Below, in pieces: positions 8,156 through 16,900 of a stretch of DNA of 64,000 nt. This DNA comes from Desulfitobacterium sp050251735 (GTDB lineage: Bacteria; Bacillota; Desulfitobacteriia; Desulfitobacteriales; Desulfitobacteriaceae). The DNA is taken from the NCBI GenBank assembly GCA_050251735.1, contig JBFWMF010000001.1, positions 230,060 to 294,059 on the forward strand. The letters run 5' to 3'. The position numbers were made by a program, and so were the translations under genes. The notes beneath the pieces are model-generated. The model ran no database searches, was not told the DNA's origin, and worked only from the letters and a program-made list of their open reading frames with translations. The first letter of the stretch is position 1. Each line of letters starts with the position of its first letter.

Positions 8156-8634
8156 TCGGGTCGTGTAGCTTTTCGCACATCGTTCACTCGGTAGCTCCGG
8201 GGCTGGCGCTCTCGCTTTCGGGGGAGCTCTGCCAAACCTCAGGGTAATACCTGAAGTGAACCGGCGGCGCCGCTACCCCCCGAAAGCATCGTTCGCCTGA
8301 ACGCCCCTCCGCTAAAATCGTTCACTCCTGTGCGAAAAGCTACGCTTAGGGGTCTTGGGAAAGAACGTGTAGAGCCTTTATGACCCAAGATTATTCTAAT
8401 CCTAAGAAGCGACCCAAGGACTTTGATTTACAGCTGAGAACGGCTTCTAAGCGAGCAGCTACCCGTTCTTCGCGAAAAGCTTTCTGCGGAGTCGGGTTGG
8501 AAACAGGACGTTTCCAACCCGCTAGAGAGCCAAGGATGGCGATTTAGCGGGGAACCCGACGGAGCGGAGAGCTTGAGCGTTAGAACGGGTGCGCGCAGCT
8601 TACAGAGTGAACGCGTAAAGCAAAGTCCTGGAGA
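8156..8634 (+). repeat. Structured non-coding repeat, copy 1 (between fabK and fabD)
   Basis: About 479 bp closely related to 44787-45370, in the same orientation as transcription and inside the fab operon. Visible perfect inverted repeats: GTAGCTTTTCGCAC (8165-8178) with 8330-8343; GCTTTCGGGGG (8214-8224) with 8277-8287; CTTAGG (8345-8350) with CCTAAG (8401-8406); an 11-bp hairpin 8494-8504/8510-8520; and a closing stem AGGACTTTG (8417-8425) with CAAAGTCCT (8621-8629), extended by TTTAC/GTAAA. The central block CCTCAGGGTAATACCTG is shared by both copies. CGTTCACTC occurs at 8181 and 8319, and its complement GAGTGAACG at 8605, allowing alternative folds. No convincing reading frame or intron core is seen. 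The flank 8093-8155 shows weak similarity to the copy 2 flank, so the element may start earlier. The last 99 bases before fabD hold only its leader. Confidence 0.85.
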
Positions 8635-8733
8635 ACCTTACTCAAACACCGATTGATGCCCCAAAACGCAACCCGAGCGACGGAAAACCGCCCTAGCGAT
8701 CGACCTGAAATCAAGCCGAAAGGAGCAACCGAT

Positions 8734-9678
8734 TTGACCAAAATAGCATGTATCTTCCCCGGTCAAGGCTCCCAATATGTAGGGATGGGCAAAGATCTCT
8801 TCGCTACCTCTTGGGGAAATGAAGTTTTAGAGACTGGTAAGCGAGTTCTTGGGGAAGAATTTATAAGGGTCCTCTTCGAAGGACCCGATGAGGAATTGAA
8901 AAAAACCGCAAATACCCAACCGGCGATCTTACTGACCAGTGCGGCAGCCTGGCAGGGGATTCAGGAGTCAGGGCTGCAACCTGATTATTTTGCCGGTCAT
9001 AGCCTTGGGGAGTATTCTGCTTATGTGGCAGCTGGTAGTATTTCCTTGGCAGAGGCCTTAAGCGTCGTGCGTCGACGGGGTGAGCTGATGCAAGCAGCCG
9101 TCCCCGAGGGTCAGGGGACTATGGCGGCCATCCTTGGCTTAGAAACCCTTAAGGTGGTAGAAGCCTGCCAAAAAGCAAGGACTGAATCAGGCGGAGTCGT
9201 AGGACCGGCCAATTATAATTCGCCCGGTCAGATCGTGATCTCCGGAGAGGCAGATGCGGTTCAAAAGGCATGTCAATATGCCAAAGAGCTGGGGGCGAAG
9301 CGAGCCATGCCCTTGGCCGTCAATGGCCCCTTTCATTCACCTTTAATGAAGGACGTAGGCAGGGATTTGCGCCCTGTGCTCGAAAGTATAAATTGGCAAC
9401 AACCCAGTGCCCCAGTTATCTCCAATATCGATGCCGCTGAGGTTACAGATCAGGGTGTTGTTGTGGAAAGCTTAGTTCGCCAAGTGAGTGGAGCAGTGCT
9501 CTGGGAGCAAACCATCCGCCACCTCGAGGAGCAGGGGGTGGATACCTTTATTGAGCTGGGGCCGGGGAAGGTTTTAACAGGTTTAGTGAAGAAAATTCTT
9601 CCCGGGGTAACGCTGCTGAATGTAGAGGATTTAACTTCTCTGGAAAAGCTACTTGCATATTTAAAGGAGAGTAGATAA
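8734..9678 (+). CDS. fabD: Malonyl-CoA:ACP transacylase FabD
   Basis: 314 residues from a TTG start at 8734, chosen because AAAGGAG (8719-8725) lies 8 bases upstream and the protein then begins TKIACIFPGQGSQYVGMG, as in the family. An in-frame ATG at 8653 would add 27 polar residues of no similarity. The catalytic serine is S90 in G-H-S-L-G-E-Y, and the catalytic histidine lies in NGPFHSPLM. It charges ACP with malonyl groups for elongation. The upstream leader contains the structured repeat; fabG follows after one base. Confidence 0.95.
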   Translation: MTKIACIFPGQGSQYVGMGKDLFATSWGNEVLETGKRVLGEEFIRVLFEGPDEELKKTANTQPAILLTSAAAWQGIQESGLQPDYFAGHSLGEYSAYVAAGSISLAEALSVVRRRGELMQAAVPEGQGTMAAILGLETLKVVEACQKARTESGGVVGPANYNSPGQIVISGEADAVQKACQYAKELGAKRAMPLAVNGPFHSPLMKDVGRDLRPVLESINWQQPSAPVISNIDAAEVTDQGVVVESLVRQVSGAVLWEQTIRHLEEQGVDTFIELGPGKVLTGLVKKILPGVTLLNVEDLTSLEKLLAYLKESR

Positions 9679-9679
9679 A

Positions 9680-10423
9680 ATGTTGCTTGATAATAGCGTA
9701 GCCATTGTAACTGGTGGAGGGCGTGGTATCGGGCGTGCCATTGCCTTGGAGTTAGCTCGTGGGGGAGCTAAGGTCGTGGTGAATTATGCAGGACATGCTG
9801 AAAAAGCCGAGGAAACGGTGCGTTTTATTCAGGAGATGGGTGGAGACGCTTGTGCAGTTCAGGCGGATGTCAGCCAAGGCGAGGATGTGGAACGACTGAT
9901 TGAGACCACCCTTAAGACCTATGGTAAGATAGATATCTTGGTTAATAATGCAGGTATCACACGTGATACATTGTTGCTACGCATGAAGGAAGTTGATTGG
10001 GATGCAGTATTGGATACGAATCTCAAAGGGGTATTCTTATGCACCAAGGCTGTCAGCAAATCAATGATGAAGCAGCGTTCGGGAGTTATAATCAACATCA
10101 CTTCCGTAGTGGGTATTAGCGGTAATGCTGGGCAAGCGAATTACTCCGCAGCCAAAGCAGGGATTATCGGTTTTACAAAGTCCGTGGCTAAGGAGCTGGC
10201 ATCTCGAGGAATTCGAGTGAATGCAGTCGCTCCAGGGTATATTTCTACGGATATGACGGAATCCTTAGCAGAAGGAGTAAAGGATCAAGTGCTAGGGCAA
10301 ATCCCCTTGAACAGAATGGGTAAACCCGAGGACGTGGCACAGGCTGTGGTCTTTTTGGCCTCACCCTTAGCGTCCTATGTTACCGGACAAATTCTTTCCG
10401 TCGATGGCGGAATGGCGATGTAG
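9680..10423 (+). CDS. fabG: 3-oxoacyl-ACP reductase FabG
   Basis: 247 residues of the short-chain dehydrogenase family. The NADP-binding GGGRGIGRAIA lies at the N terminus, NNAGITRD in the middle, and the catalytic Ser-Tyr-Lys set in ITSVVGISG and YSAAKAG. The C-terminal GQILSVDGGMAM is typical of FabG. It performs the first reduction of each elongation cycle. Its position between fabD and acpP makes the assignment secure among the many SDR enzymes. Confidence 0.97.
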   Translation: MLLDNSVAIVTGGGRGIGRAIALELARGGAKVVVNYAGHAEKAEETVRFIQEMGGDACAVQADVSQGEDVERLIETTLKTYGKIDILVNNAGITRDTLLLRMKEVDWDAVLDTNLKGVFLCTKAVSKSMMKQRSGVIINITSVVGISGNAGQANYSAAKAGIIGFTKSVAKELASRGIRVNAVAPGYISTDMTESLAEGVKDQVLGQIPLNRMGKPEDVAQAVVFLASPLASYVTGQILSVDGGMAM

Positions 10424-10463
10424 CACATCCCCATCCAGTATTGAGAGGAGGTGAACAGGAAGA

Positions 10464-10691
10464 ATGAGCGCATTTGACAAAGTAAAATCGATCGTGGTGG
10501 ATCAACTTGGGGTAGAAGAAGATGAAATTACCTTAGAAACAACTTTCGCAGATCTTAATGCGGATTCCTTAGATATCGTTGAACTTATTATGGCTCTTGA
10601 AGAGGAATTTGATCTCGATATTCCGGATGAGGATGCAGAGAAAATCCGCACTGTGGGGGATGCTGTAAACTACATCAAGGAAAATAAGTAG
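10464..10691 (+). CDS. acpP: Acyl carrier protein
   Basis: 75 acidic residues. The phosphopantetheine attachment serine is S35 in N-A-D-S-L-D. It carries growing acyl chains for the Fab enzymes and supplies PlsX. A GAGGAGGTG Shine-Dalgarno precedes the ATG. A hairpin at 10708-10736 follows, which could make acpP the most abundant product of the upstream part of the operon. Confidence 0.98.
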   Translation: MSAFDKVKSIVVDQLGVEEDEITLETTFADLNADSLDIVELIMALEEEFDLDIPDEDAEKIRTVGDAVNYIKENK

Positions 10692-10707
10692 CCCAGAGCA
10701 CATAGAG

Positions 10708-10736
10708 AGTCCCGTAGAATGCTGCGGGACTTTCTT
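10708..10736 (+). terminator. Intrinsic terminator or attenuator after acpP
   Basis: AGTCCCG (10708-10714) pairs with CGGGACT (10725-10731), followed by TTCTT. It lies inside the fab cluster, before the 260-base gap that leads to the second FabK-like gene. The rest of that gap (10737-10950) shows no clear promoter. Confidence 0.65.
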
Positions 10737-10950
10737 ATAAAGCTTTTTTTCTTTGAGTTCCGCGGGGGTTGCTAAGCTGAATTTAGGAGCAGGTAACAAT
10801 TTTATCCTTATGAGGATGGAATGATGAATTGGTTGGAACTGAAAGATTTATATAAATTCAGACCAAGGAATAAAAAGTCAAGGATTTCATAAAGAAATCA
10901 AAGTGGAAGATATCGGTAGCAAACCTTTTGAATTGAATGGAGGAACTTAA

Positions 10951-11895
10951 GTGAAAATACCAGAACTCCACCTGGCCAATCATGTCGCCAAAATGCCCGT
11001 TATTCAAGGGGGCATGGCTGTGCGTATATCGATGGCCCCTTTAGCAGCAGCAGTTGCAGAGGAGGGTGGTATCGGCATCATTGCCGGAAGTGGTTTAACT
11101 GTTGAAGAATTAAAACAAGAAATTCGTGAAGCGAGAAGACGCACTTCGGGAATTATCGGGGTCAATGTCATGTTTGCCGTAAGTGAATTCGCTCAGCTGG
11201 TTAAAGCGGCCTTTGAGGAGAAGATCGATTTGCTCATCTCCGGTGCAGGCTTTTCGCGAGATATGTTCACCTGGGGCAAAGAAGCGGGCATTCCTGTGCT
11301 ACCCATTGTATCTTCGGTAAAGCTTGCCCGTTTATCGGAAAAGCTCGGAGCGGCAGCTGTCATTGTGGAAGGCGCAGAAGCAGGGGGACATTTAGGCACG
11401 GATCGATCCATGCGGGAGATTCTTCCGGAGGTTAAAGAAGCTGTGAAAATCCCAGTCATCGGTGCCGGTGGGGTAGTAGATGGCAAGGATGTTGCAGATG
11501 TACTGCGGTTAGGAGCTGACGGAGTGCAAATGGGCACTCGATTTGCCCTAAGTACGGAGAGCAGCGCTGCACCAGAGTGGAAGCAGCATCTGATTCAGGC
11601 TCAGGGTGAGGATATGGTCATTGTGCATAGCCCGGTCGGGTTACCGGGACGGGGGATTCGGAATCCCTTTACCGACGCTTTAACTGAAGGCAAAGATATG
11701 CGGCGGATCGGTTGTGACCAATGTCTTAAGCATTGCGAACGCAATTTTTGCATTATGGATCGCTTGATCAAGGCACAGCAAGGAGATATGAACGAAGGCT
11801 TGGTGTTCTCAGGGGCCGAATACACTCGGATAAAAGAGGTTTTATCTGTGCATGAGATATTTGAAAATATTCGTGAAGAGATCCTCAGGGCTTAA
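10951..11895 (+). CDS. Second FabK-like flavin enzyme with C-terminal cysteine cluster
   Basis: 314 residues of the FabK/nitronate monooxygenase TIM-barrel family (MPVIQGGMAVRIS, GGIGIIAGSG, IIGVNVMFAVSEF, EGAEAGGHLGT, GADGVQMGTRFALSTES). It is clearly diverged from the canonical FabK at 7145. Near residue ~260 it has C-x2-C-x3-C-x4-C (CDQCLKHCERNFC), which could hold a metal or iron-sulfur cluster and is absent from the first FabK. The GTG start has GGAGG 7 bases upstream. It sits between acpP and fabF, so a role in fatty acid synthesis or acyl-group modification is likely. The exact substrate cannot be told. Confidence 0.8.
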   Translation: MKIPELHLANHVAKMPVIQGGMAVRISMAPLAAAVAEEGGIGIIAGSGLTVEELKQEIREARRRTSGIIGVNVMFAVSEFAQLVKAAFEEKIDLLISGAGFSRDMFTWGKEAGIPVLPIVSSVKLARLSEKLGAAAVIVEGAEAGGHLGTDRSMREILPEVKEAVKIPVIGAGGVVDGKDVADVLRLGADGVQMGTRFALSTESSAAPEWKQHLIQAQGEDMVIVHSPVGLPGRGIRNPFTDALTEGKDMRRIGCDQCLKHCERNFCIMDRLIKAQQGDMNEGLVFSGAEYTRIKEVLSVHEIFENIREEILRA

Positions 11896-11923
11896 TTCTA
11901 GATAGAGTAAAAGGAGGACAAAA

Positions 11924-13162
11924 ATGAATAAGAAACGAGCGGTAATTACAGGTATGGGAGTCGTTTCCCCTGTAGGCAATACATTAGAGAAGTTCTGGGA
12001 TAGCTTGATTAAGGGACAATCTGGAATTGATTTTGTGACTCGATTTGATGTCAGTGAGATGCCTACCAAAGTAGCGGCCGAAGTCAAAGACTTCGAACCT
12101 ACCGATTGGTTGGATCGTAAAGAAAGCCGCCATATGGACCGCTTCACCCAATTAGCCATGGCAGCTGCCAAAATGGCCATTAAGGACTCAGATGTTGACT
12201 TGGATCAACTGGATAAGTCAAGAGCCAGTGTCATTATCGGAACGGGTGTCGGCGGAGTGACTACCCTTGAGCAACAGAAGGAAGTTCTGATGGAAAGAGG
12301 CCCAGGAAGAATCAGTCCCTTCTTTATTCCCATGCTGATTTCCAACATGGCAGCCGGTCATATCTCCATTGAGTTTGGCTTCCAAGGCTCCAGCTTAAGT
12401 GTGGCTACGGCCTGTGCTTCGGCAACGAACGCCATTGGTGAAGGAATGCGACTCATCGAGAACGGCTATGCGGATGTGGTGGTTTGCGGAGGAACAGAAG
12501 CACCGATTATTCCGCTGGCTTTTGCCGGATTTTGTGCCATGAAGGCCATGTCTACAGAGAAGGATATTCCTCATGAGGGCTGTCGGCCCTTTGATGCCAG
12601 ACGGTCAGGATTTGTCATGGGGGAAGGGGCCGGAATTCTCGTTCTGGAATCCGAAGAGCATGCTCAAAAGCGTCAAGCCAGAATTTATGCTGAGCTTTCC
12701 GGCTATGGTAGCACCTGTGATGCATACCATATCACTTCTCCGGCACCGGGTGGCGTCGGAGCCATTCAGTCTATGAAACTAGCCTTAGAAGGAGCGCAGG
12801 TTCTCCCGGAGGCTGTGGATTATATTAATGCCCATGGCACAGGTACTAACGCCAATGATGCGGCTGAAACAGCAGCCATTAAGTCCCTTTTTGGGGAGGC
12901 TGCTCACAAGGTTGCCATCAGCTCCACTAAATCCATGACGGGGCATCTCTTAGGCGCCGCAGGAGCTATCGAGGCTATTGCCTGTGTCTTAACGATTAAA
13001 AATGGGGTGATTCCACCGACCATGAGCTATGGTGAGCCGGACCCAGAATGCGATTTAGATTATGTCCCGAATAAAGCACGGCAGAAAGAAGTCAATGTAG
13101 CTTTATCAAATACCTTTGGTTTTGGGGGACATAATGCTACAATTGTAATGAAGAAGTTATAG
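11924..13162 (+). CDS. fabF: 3-oxoacyl-ACP synthase II FabF
   Basis: 412 residues, full length. It catalyses the elongating condensation of acyl-ACP with malonyl-ACP. The active-site C164 lies in T-A-C-A-S-A, and the two histidines in NAHGTGT and STKSMTGHLLGAAG. The C-terminal NTFGFGGHN is the family signature. AAAGGAGG precedes the ATG. It is the last Fab enzyme of the operon; rnc begins 21 bases downstream. Confidence 0.97.
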   Translation: MNKKRAVITGMGVVSPVGNTLEKFWDSLIKGQSGIDFVTRFDVSEMPTKVAAEVKDFEPTDWLDRKESRHMDRFTQLAMAAAKMAIKDSDVDLDQLDKSRASVIIGTGVGGVTTLEQQKEVLMERGPGRISPFFIPMLISNMAAGHISIEFGFQGSSLSVATACASATNAIGEGMRLIENGYADVVVCGGTEAPIIPLAFAGFCAMKAMSTEKDIPHEGCRPFDARRSGFVMGEGAGILVLESEEHAQKRQARIYAELSGYGSTCDAYHITSPAPGGVGAIQSMKLALEGAQVLPEAVDYINAHGTGTNANDAAETAAIKSLFGEAAHKVAISSTKSMTGHLLGAAGAIEAIACVLTIKNGVIPPTMSYGEPDPECDLDYVPNKARQKEVNVALSNTFGFGGHNATIVMKKL

Positions 13163-13183
13163 GTTGATAAGGAGTTTTAAGCG

Positions 13184-13972
13184 GTGGATAATAAACATCA
13201 CGGCACCGGAAAAGTGCCAAAGCACAATCTCCATGGGAATACACGCCACAAGTATCACGCAGACTCTGTGAAGCGTATTCCTACTGGCATTGATTTGGCA
13301 AAACGGTTGGAGCTAGATACACCTCCTAACCGTTTGTTAACTACCGCTTTGACCCATCCTTCGTACTTGTTCGAAAATCCACAATCCGGTCTTGACAATA
13401 ATCAAAGGCTGGAGTTTCTGGGTGATGCAATCCTAGATTTTGTGGTGGCAGAGTATCTTTACCTGAGTTATCCGGAACGACCCGAAGGGGAATTAACCAA
13501 GATGCGGGCGGCGGTGGTCAATGAGAGCACTTTAGCCCGCACGGCTAAAAAGATCCAGCTCGGGAAAGAACTGCTTTTAGGTAAAGGGGAACAAGTCTCA
13601 GGCGGTAGGGAAAGACCTTCTATTTTAGCAGATGCCTGGGAGGCAGTGGTAGGAGCCATCTATCTGCAATATGGTTTTCAAGAAGCAAGACGGGTCATCT
13701 TAACGCTGTTGAAGGATGAAATTACTGAAGTGGCACAAGGCAATTATGGAGATTATAAGACCATGCTTCAGGAAAAGGCCCAACGTGAAGAAACAGAAGT
13801 CAGTTATCGCATCCTAGCCGAAGAAGGTCCCGACCATAATAAACGCTTTACGGCCGGAGTCTACCTGAAAGGGAGCCTGCGCGGAAAAGGCACAGGACGC
13901 ACCAAAAAGGAAGCAGAGCAACGTGCTGCCCAACAAGTGCTAGATGAATTAGGAGGAGAGAATAATGGCTAA
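13184..13972 (+). CDS. rnc: Ribonuclease III
   Basis: 262 residues. The nuclease signature RLEFLGDAILDFVVAEYLY is followed by the ENESTL-like VNESTLA and EAVVGAIYL, then a double-stranded-RNA-binding domain (DYKTMLQEKAQ to the C-terminal KKEAEQRAAQQVL). It cleaves structured RNA in rRNA maturation and mRNA decay. The GTG start has AAGGAG 9 bases upstream. The N terminus carries about 30 extra residues rich in His and Lys (DNKHHGTGKVPKHNLHG...) that the usual ~230-residue enzyme lacks. It overlaps smc by 8 bases. Confidence 0.96.
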   Translation: MDNKHHGTGKVPKHNLHGNTRHKYHADSVKRIPTGIDLAKRLELDTPPNRLLTTALTHPSYLFENPQSGLDNNQRLEFLGDAILDFVVAEYLYLSYPERPEGELTKMRAAVVNESTLARTAKKIQLGKELLLGKGEQVSGGRERPSILADAWEAVVGAIYLQYGFQEARRVILTLLKDEITEVAQGNYGDYKTMLQEKAQREETEVSYRILAEEGPDHNKRFTAGVYLKGSLRGKGTGRTKKEAEQRAAQQVLDELGGENNG

Positions 13973-16900
13973 GGCCGCAGCTCTCCCTGTTTTCTTGAAA
14001 TCCATTACGATCCAAGGGTTTAAGTCCTTTGCGGACAGAGTGAAGTTGGAATTAGGTCATGGTTTGAGTGTTGTCGTCGGACCCAATGGAAGCGGCAAGA
14101 GCAATGTAGCAGATGCGATTCGCTGGGTCCTCGGGGAACAGAGTGCCAAGAACCTGCGTGGCAGTAAGATGGAAGATGTCATTTTTGCAGGAAGCAGCGT
14201 GAGGCGACCCGTCGGGATGGCGGAGGTGTCCTTGGTTTTTGATAATACCACAGGAATATTTCCTCTGGATTACCAGGAAGTTGTCATTACGCGGAGAGTT
14301 TATCGCGATGGCGAAGGACAATACTTTATTAATCGCTCTTCTTGCCGATTAAAAGATATCCATGAACTATTTATGGACACAGGTGCCGGAAAAGAAGGCT
14401 TCTCCATCATTGGTCAAGGCCGCGTGGAAGAGTTGCTCAACCAAAAGTCCGAAGATCGCCGAACCATGCTTGAAGAAGCCTCAGGAATCACTAAATACCG
14501 AATGCGCAAACGGGAAGCACTTAAACGTTTGGATGAAACAGAACGTAATTTGGAACGGATCAGGGATATCTTAGTAGAAATCGAAGGACAACTGGGCCCC
14601 TTAGAAGAACAAGCGGCCATCGCCAAAGAAGCAGTTGAGTTAACTTCAGAGCAGAAGGCTCTCGAGATTGAGATTGTTACACATGATCTAAAAGAGGTGC
14701 GGACGAAGCTTACCTCTTCAGCTCAAGACACAGAGGAGCTCCAAGCAGCGATTGCTGCGACGGTGGCTGCTTTGGGCCAAAAGGAAAGCGAAATCCTCTA
14801 TAGCAAGGTTAATCTCAATCAAGCTGATGAGAAAATTCAAAAGCAGCAGGAGACGACCTATGCCATCGATCAGTCGTTGAATGAAATCATCCAGGAGATA
14901 CGACTTCGTCAGGAGCGGGAAGGCTATCTTGGTGAGCAAATTTCCCGTGTCACAACGGAAGTAAAGGATAATGAAGAGAAGGTGCGCGGCAGCGCAGAAC
15001 AACTAAGATCTGTTGAGAGTAGAAAATCCCTTCTCCTCAAGACCATCCAAGAATCTAATCAGACTTTACAAGAGGATGAGCAGCGTTACGCCGAGGCGAA
15101 AGCCAAAAATGGTCTAGAAGAGCTGGAAGCTTTAAGGGGAAACCTAGCCTTAGTTCAGAAAGAACTCACGGAATCAGCGGCAGAAATAAGCCGGGTAACG
15201 CACCAAATAGATACACTCGGCGCAAGTCAAAATCAATGGGTTAGCGAAAAAAAGGATAAAGAAGCAAGTCTCGCTACTTATGAGCAAGAGGAAGAGGTTA
15301 TCCTAGACCAGATCAAGGTCCAAGAGGATCGGCACCAGGACAGCCGTCAAGAGCTAGAGAAAATACAACTGGATTTGACACAACTCCGGGAGCAGAACAA
15401 GGTCAAGCAAAGTGAGCTTCGCCAGTGGAGTGGGGAATTAGAAAAGAAATCGGCCCGCTACCATGCTCTGAAGAATCTTGAAGATTCCTTGGAAGGCTAT
15501 CAACGGGGCGTTCGCGAGCTCATGCAAGCTAAGAAGAAAGGCGTGGCAGCCTGTCAGCAGCTTTGTGGAACCTTGGCGGATTTGCTACAGGTGGAAGAAC
15601 GACACGAGGTGGCTATTGAGGTAGCCTTAGGCGGGGGAATCCAGAACATCGTTGCCGAAACGGAAAAGGGTGCCAAAGAGGCCGTTCACTATCTAAAAAC
15701 ACATAATTTAGGGAGGGCGACGTTTTTACCCCTCGATGTCATCCAAGGCGGGCAAACCAACGTAGCGAAAGAGGTTGCCAACGATCCCGGATTTATCGGG
15801 CTGGCTGTGAATCTCATTACTTTTCAGGAAAAATATCGTAAGGCTTTCGAATCCCAACTGGGGAGAATCGTCGTGGTTGCCGATATGGAGGCAGCGACTC
15901 GCGTGGCTCGCGCTTCTGGGTACCGTGCACGTATCGTCACCTTGGACGGTGATCAGGTTCATCCGGGTGGCTCTTTGACCGGGGGTAGCTACCAGAGAAA
16001 AGGTGCCAATATCTTAGGACGGTCTCGAGAGCTCCAGGAACTGCAGCAGGAATGCGATGTTCGACGTGGGCAGCTGCGAAAACTTGAAGAGGAAATCAAT
16101 CTGCTCAATACCCGGATGCAAAGGCAAGAAGAAGGTCTTAAAGCACTTGCCGGTGAAGAGCAAGAACTAAAATCCGCTCTGGCTGTACTAAGAACCAACC
16201 AGCTTAACCTTCATGAACAAATTCAGCGCCTGAAGGCCGAAATTACGGATCTCAATCTTCGTCTGGACGGAATGAATCAGGAGGGTGAGGAACTGCTCCG
16301 CCAAAAAACAAGGAGAGAAGAGGAGCAGCTTCAGCTTAAAGCACGCCTCCATGAAGCAGAAGGGGCTTTAAGCCTGCAAGAGGAACAAAATCAAAAGGCA
16401 AGTCGCGAGCTAGAGGTGTTTCAAGAGAGCTTGACCCAAGCGAAGATTCAGGCTGCTAAGTGGGAGCAAGAGCTTAAACAAGCCACTGAGCGCATAGAAG
16501 AAGGACAGGCCATCCTTTTGGAAAGCAACCTGCTCCTCGAGCAAAAACGCCAGGACCTGGTGGAGTTAGAAGAGGGGAAAGCTCGTATAGTCCAAGAGCA
16601 AAGGGATTGGGATACCCAACGCCAGGAAGCGGCAGAGCGTCAGCAGCAAGCTCAGGAAATGCTGGTTGCCTTGCGCCAAGAGCGTGAGGTTCTATCCAAG
16701 GAGCTCATGGAACAGGAACGCCTAGCTCAAAATCAAAGGCAAGAACAGCAAGGATTGGAGCAAAAGCTTCATAATCTAGAGGTGAGGCTGGCGCGCTGGG
16801 ACGCAGAGTGGGAAACCGGTTATAAGCGCTTACAAGAGGAATTTGTTTTAACCTGGGAAGAGGCTCAAGCCTACCATACTGAACGAAGCCAGGGGGGGCT

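Noticed and set aside
8156..8634. Group I or group II intron, OLE, ROOL or GOLLD RNA
   Set aside because: No group II 5' GUGYG and domain V pattern, no recognisable group I core, no phage or OLE-associated protein context. The similarity is only in size and complexity.
8093..8700. Minus-strand open frames across the region between fabK and fabD (for example 7779-8180)
   Set aside because: They come from GC-rich stem sequence and run antisense into fabK, have Pro/Ser/Arg-biased composition and no ribosome site. The inverted repeats explain the sequence better.
8653..8733. Upstream ATG (8653) as the fabD start
   Set aside because: It adds 27 polar residues with no family match and lacks a ribosome site. 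TTG 8734 has AAAGGAG at 8 bases and gives the normal FabD N terminus.
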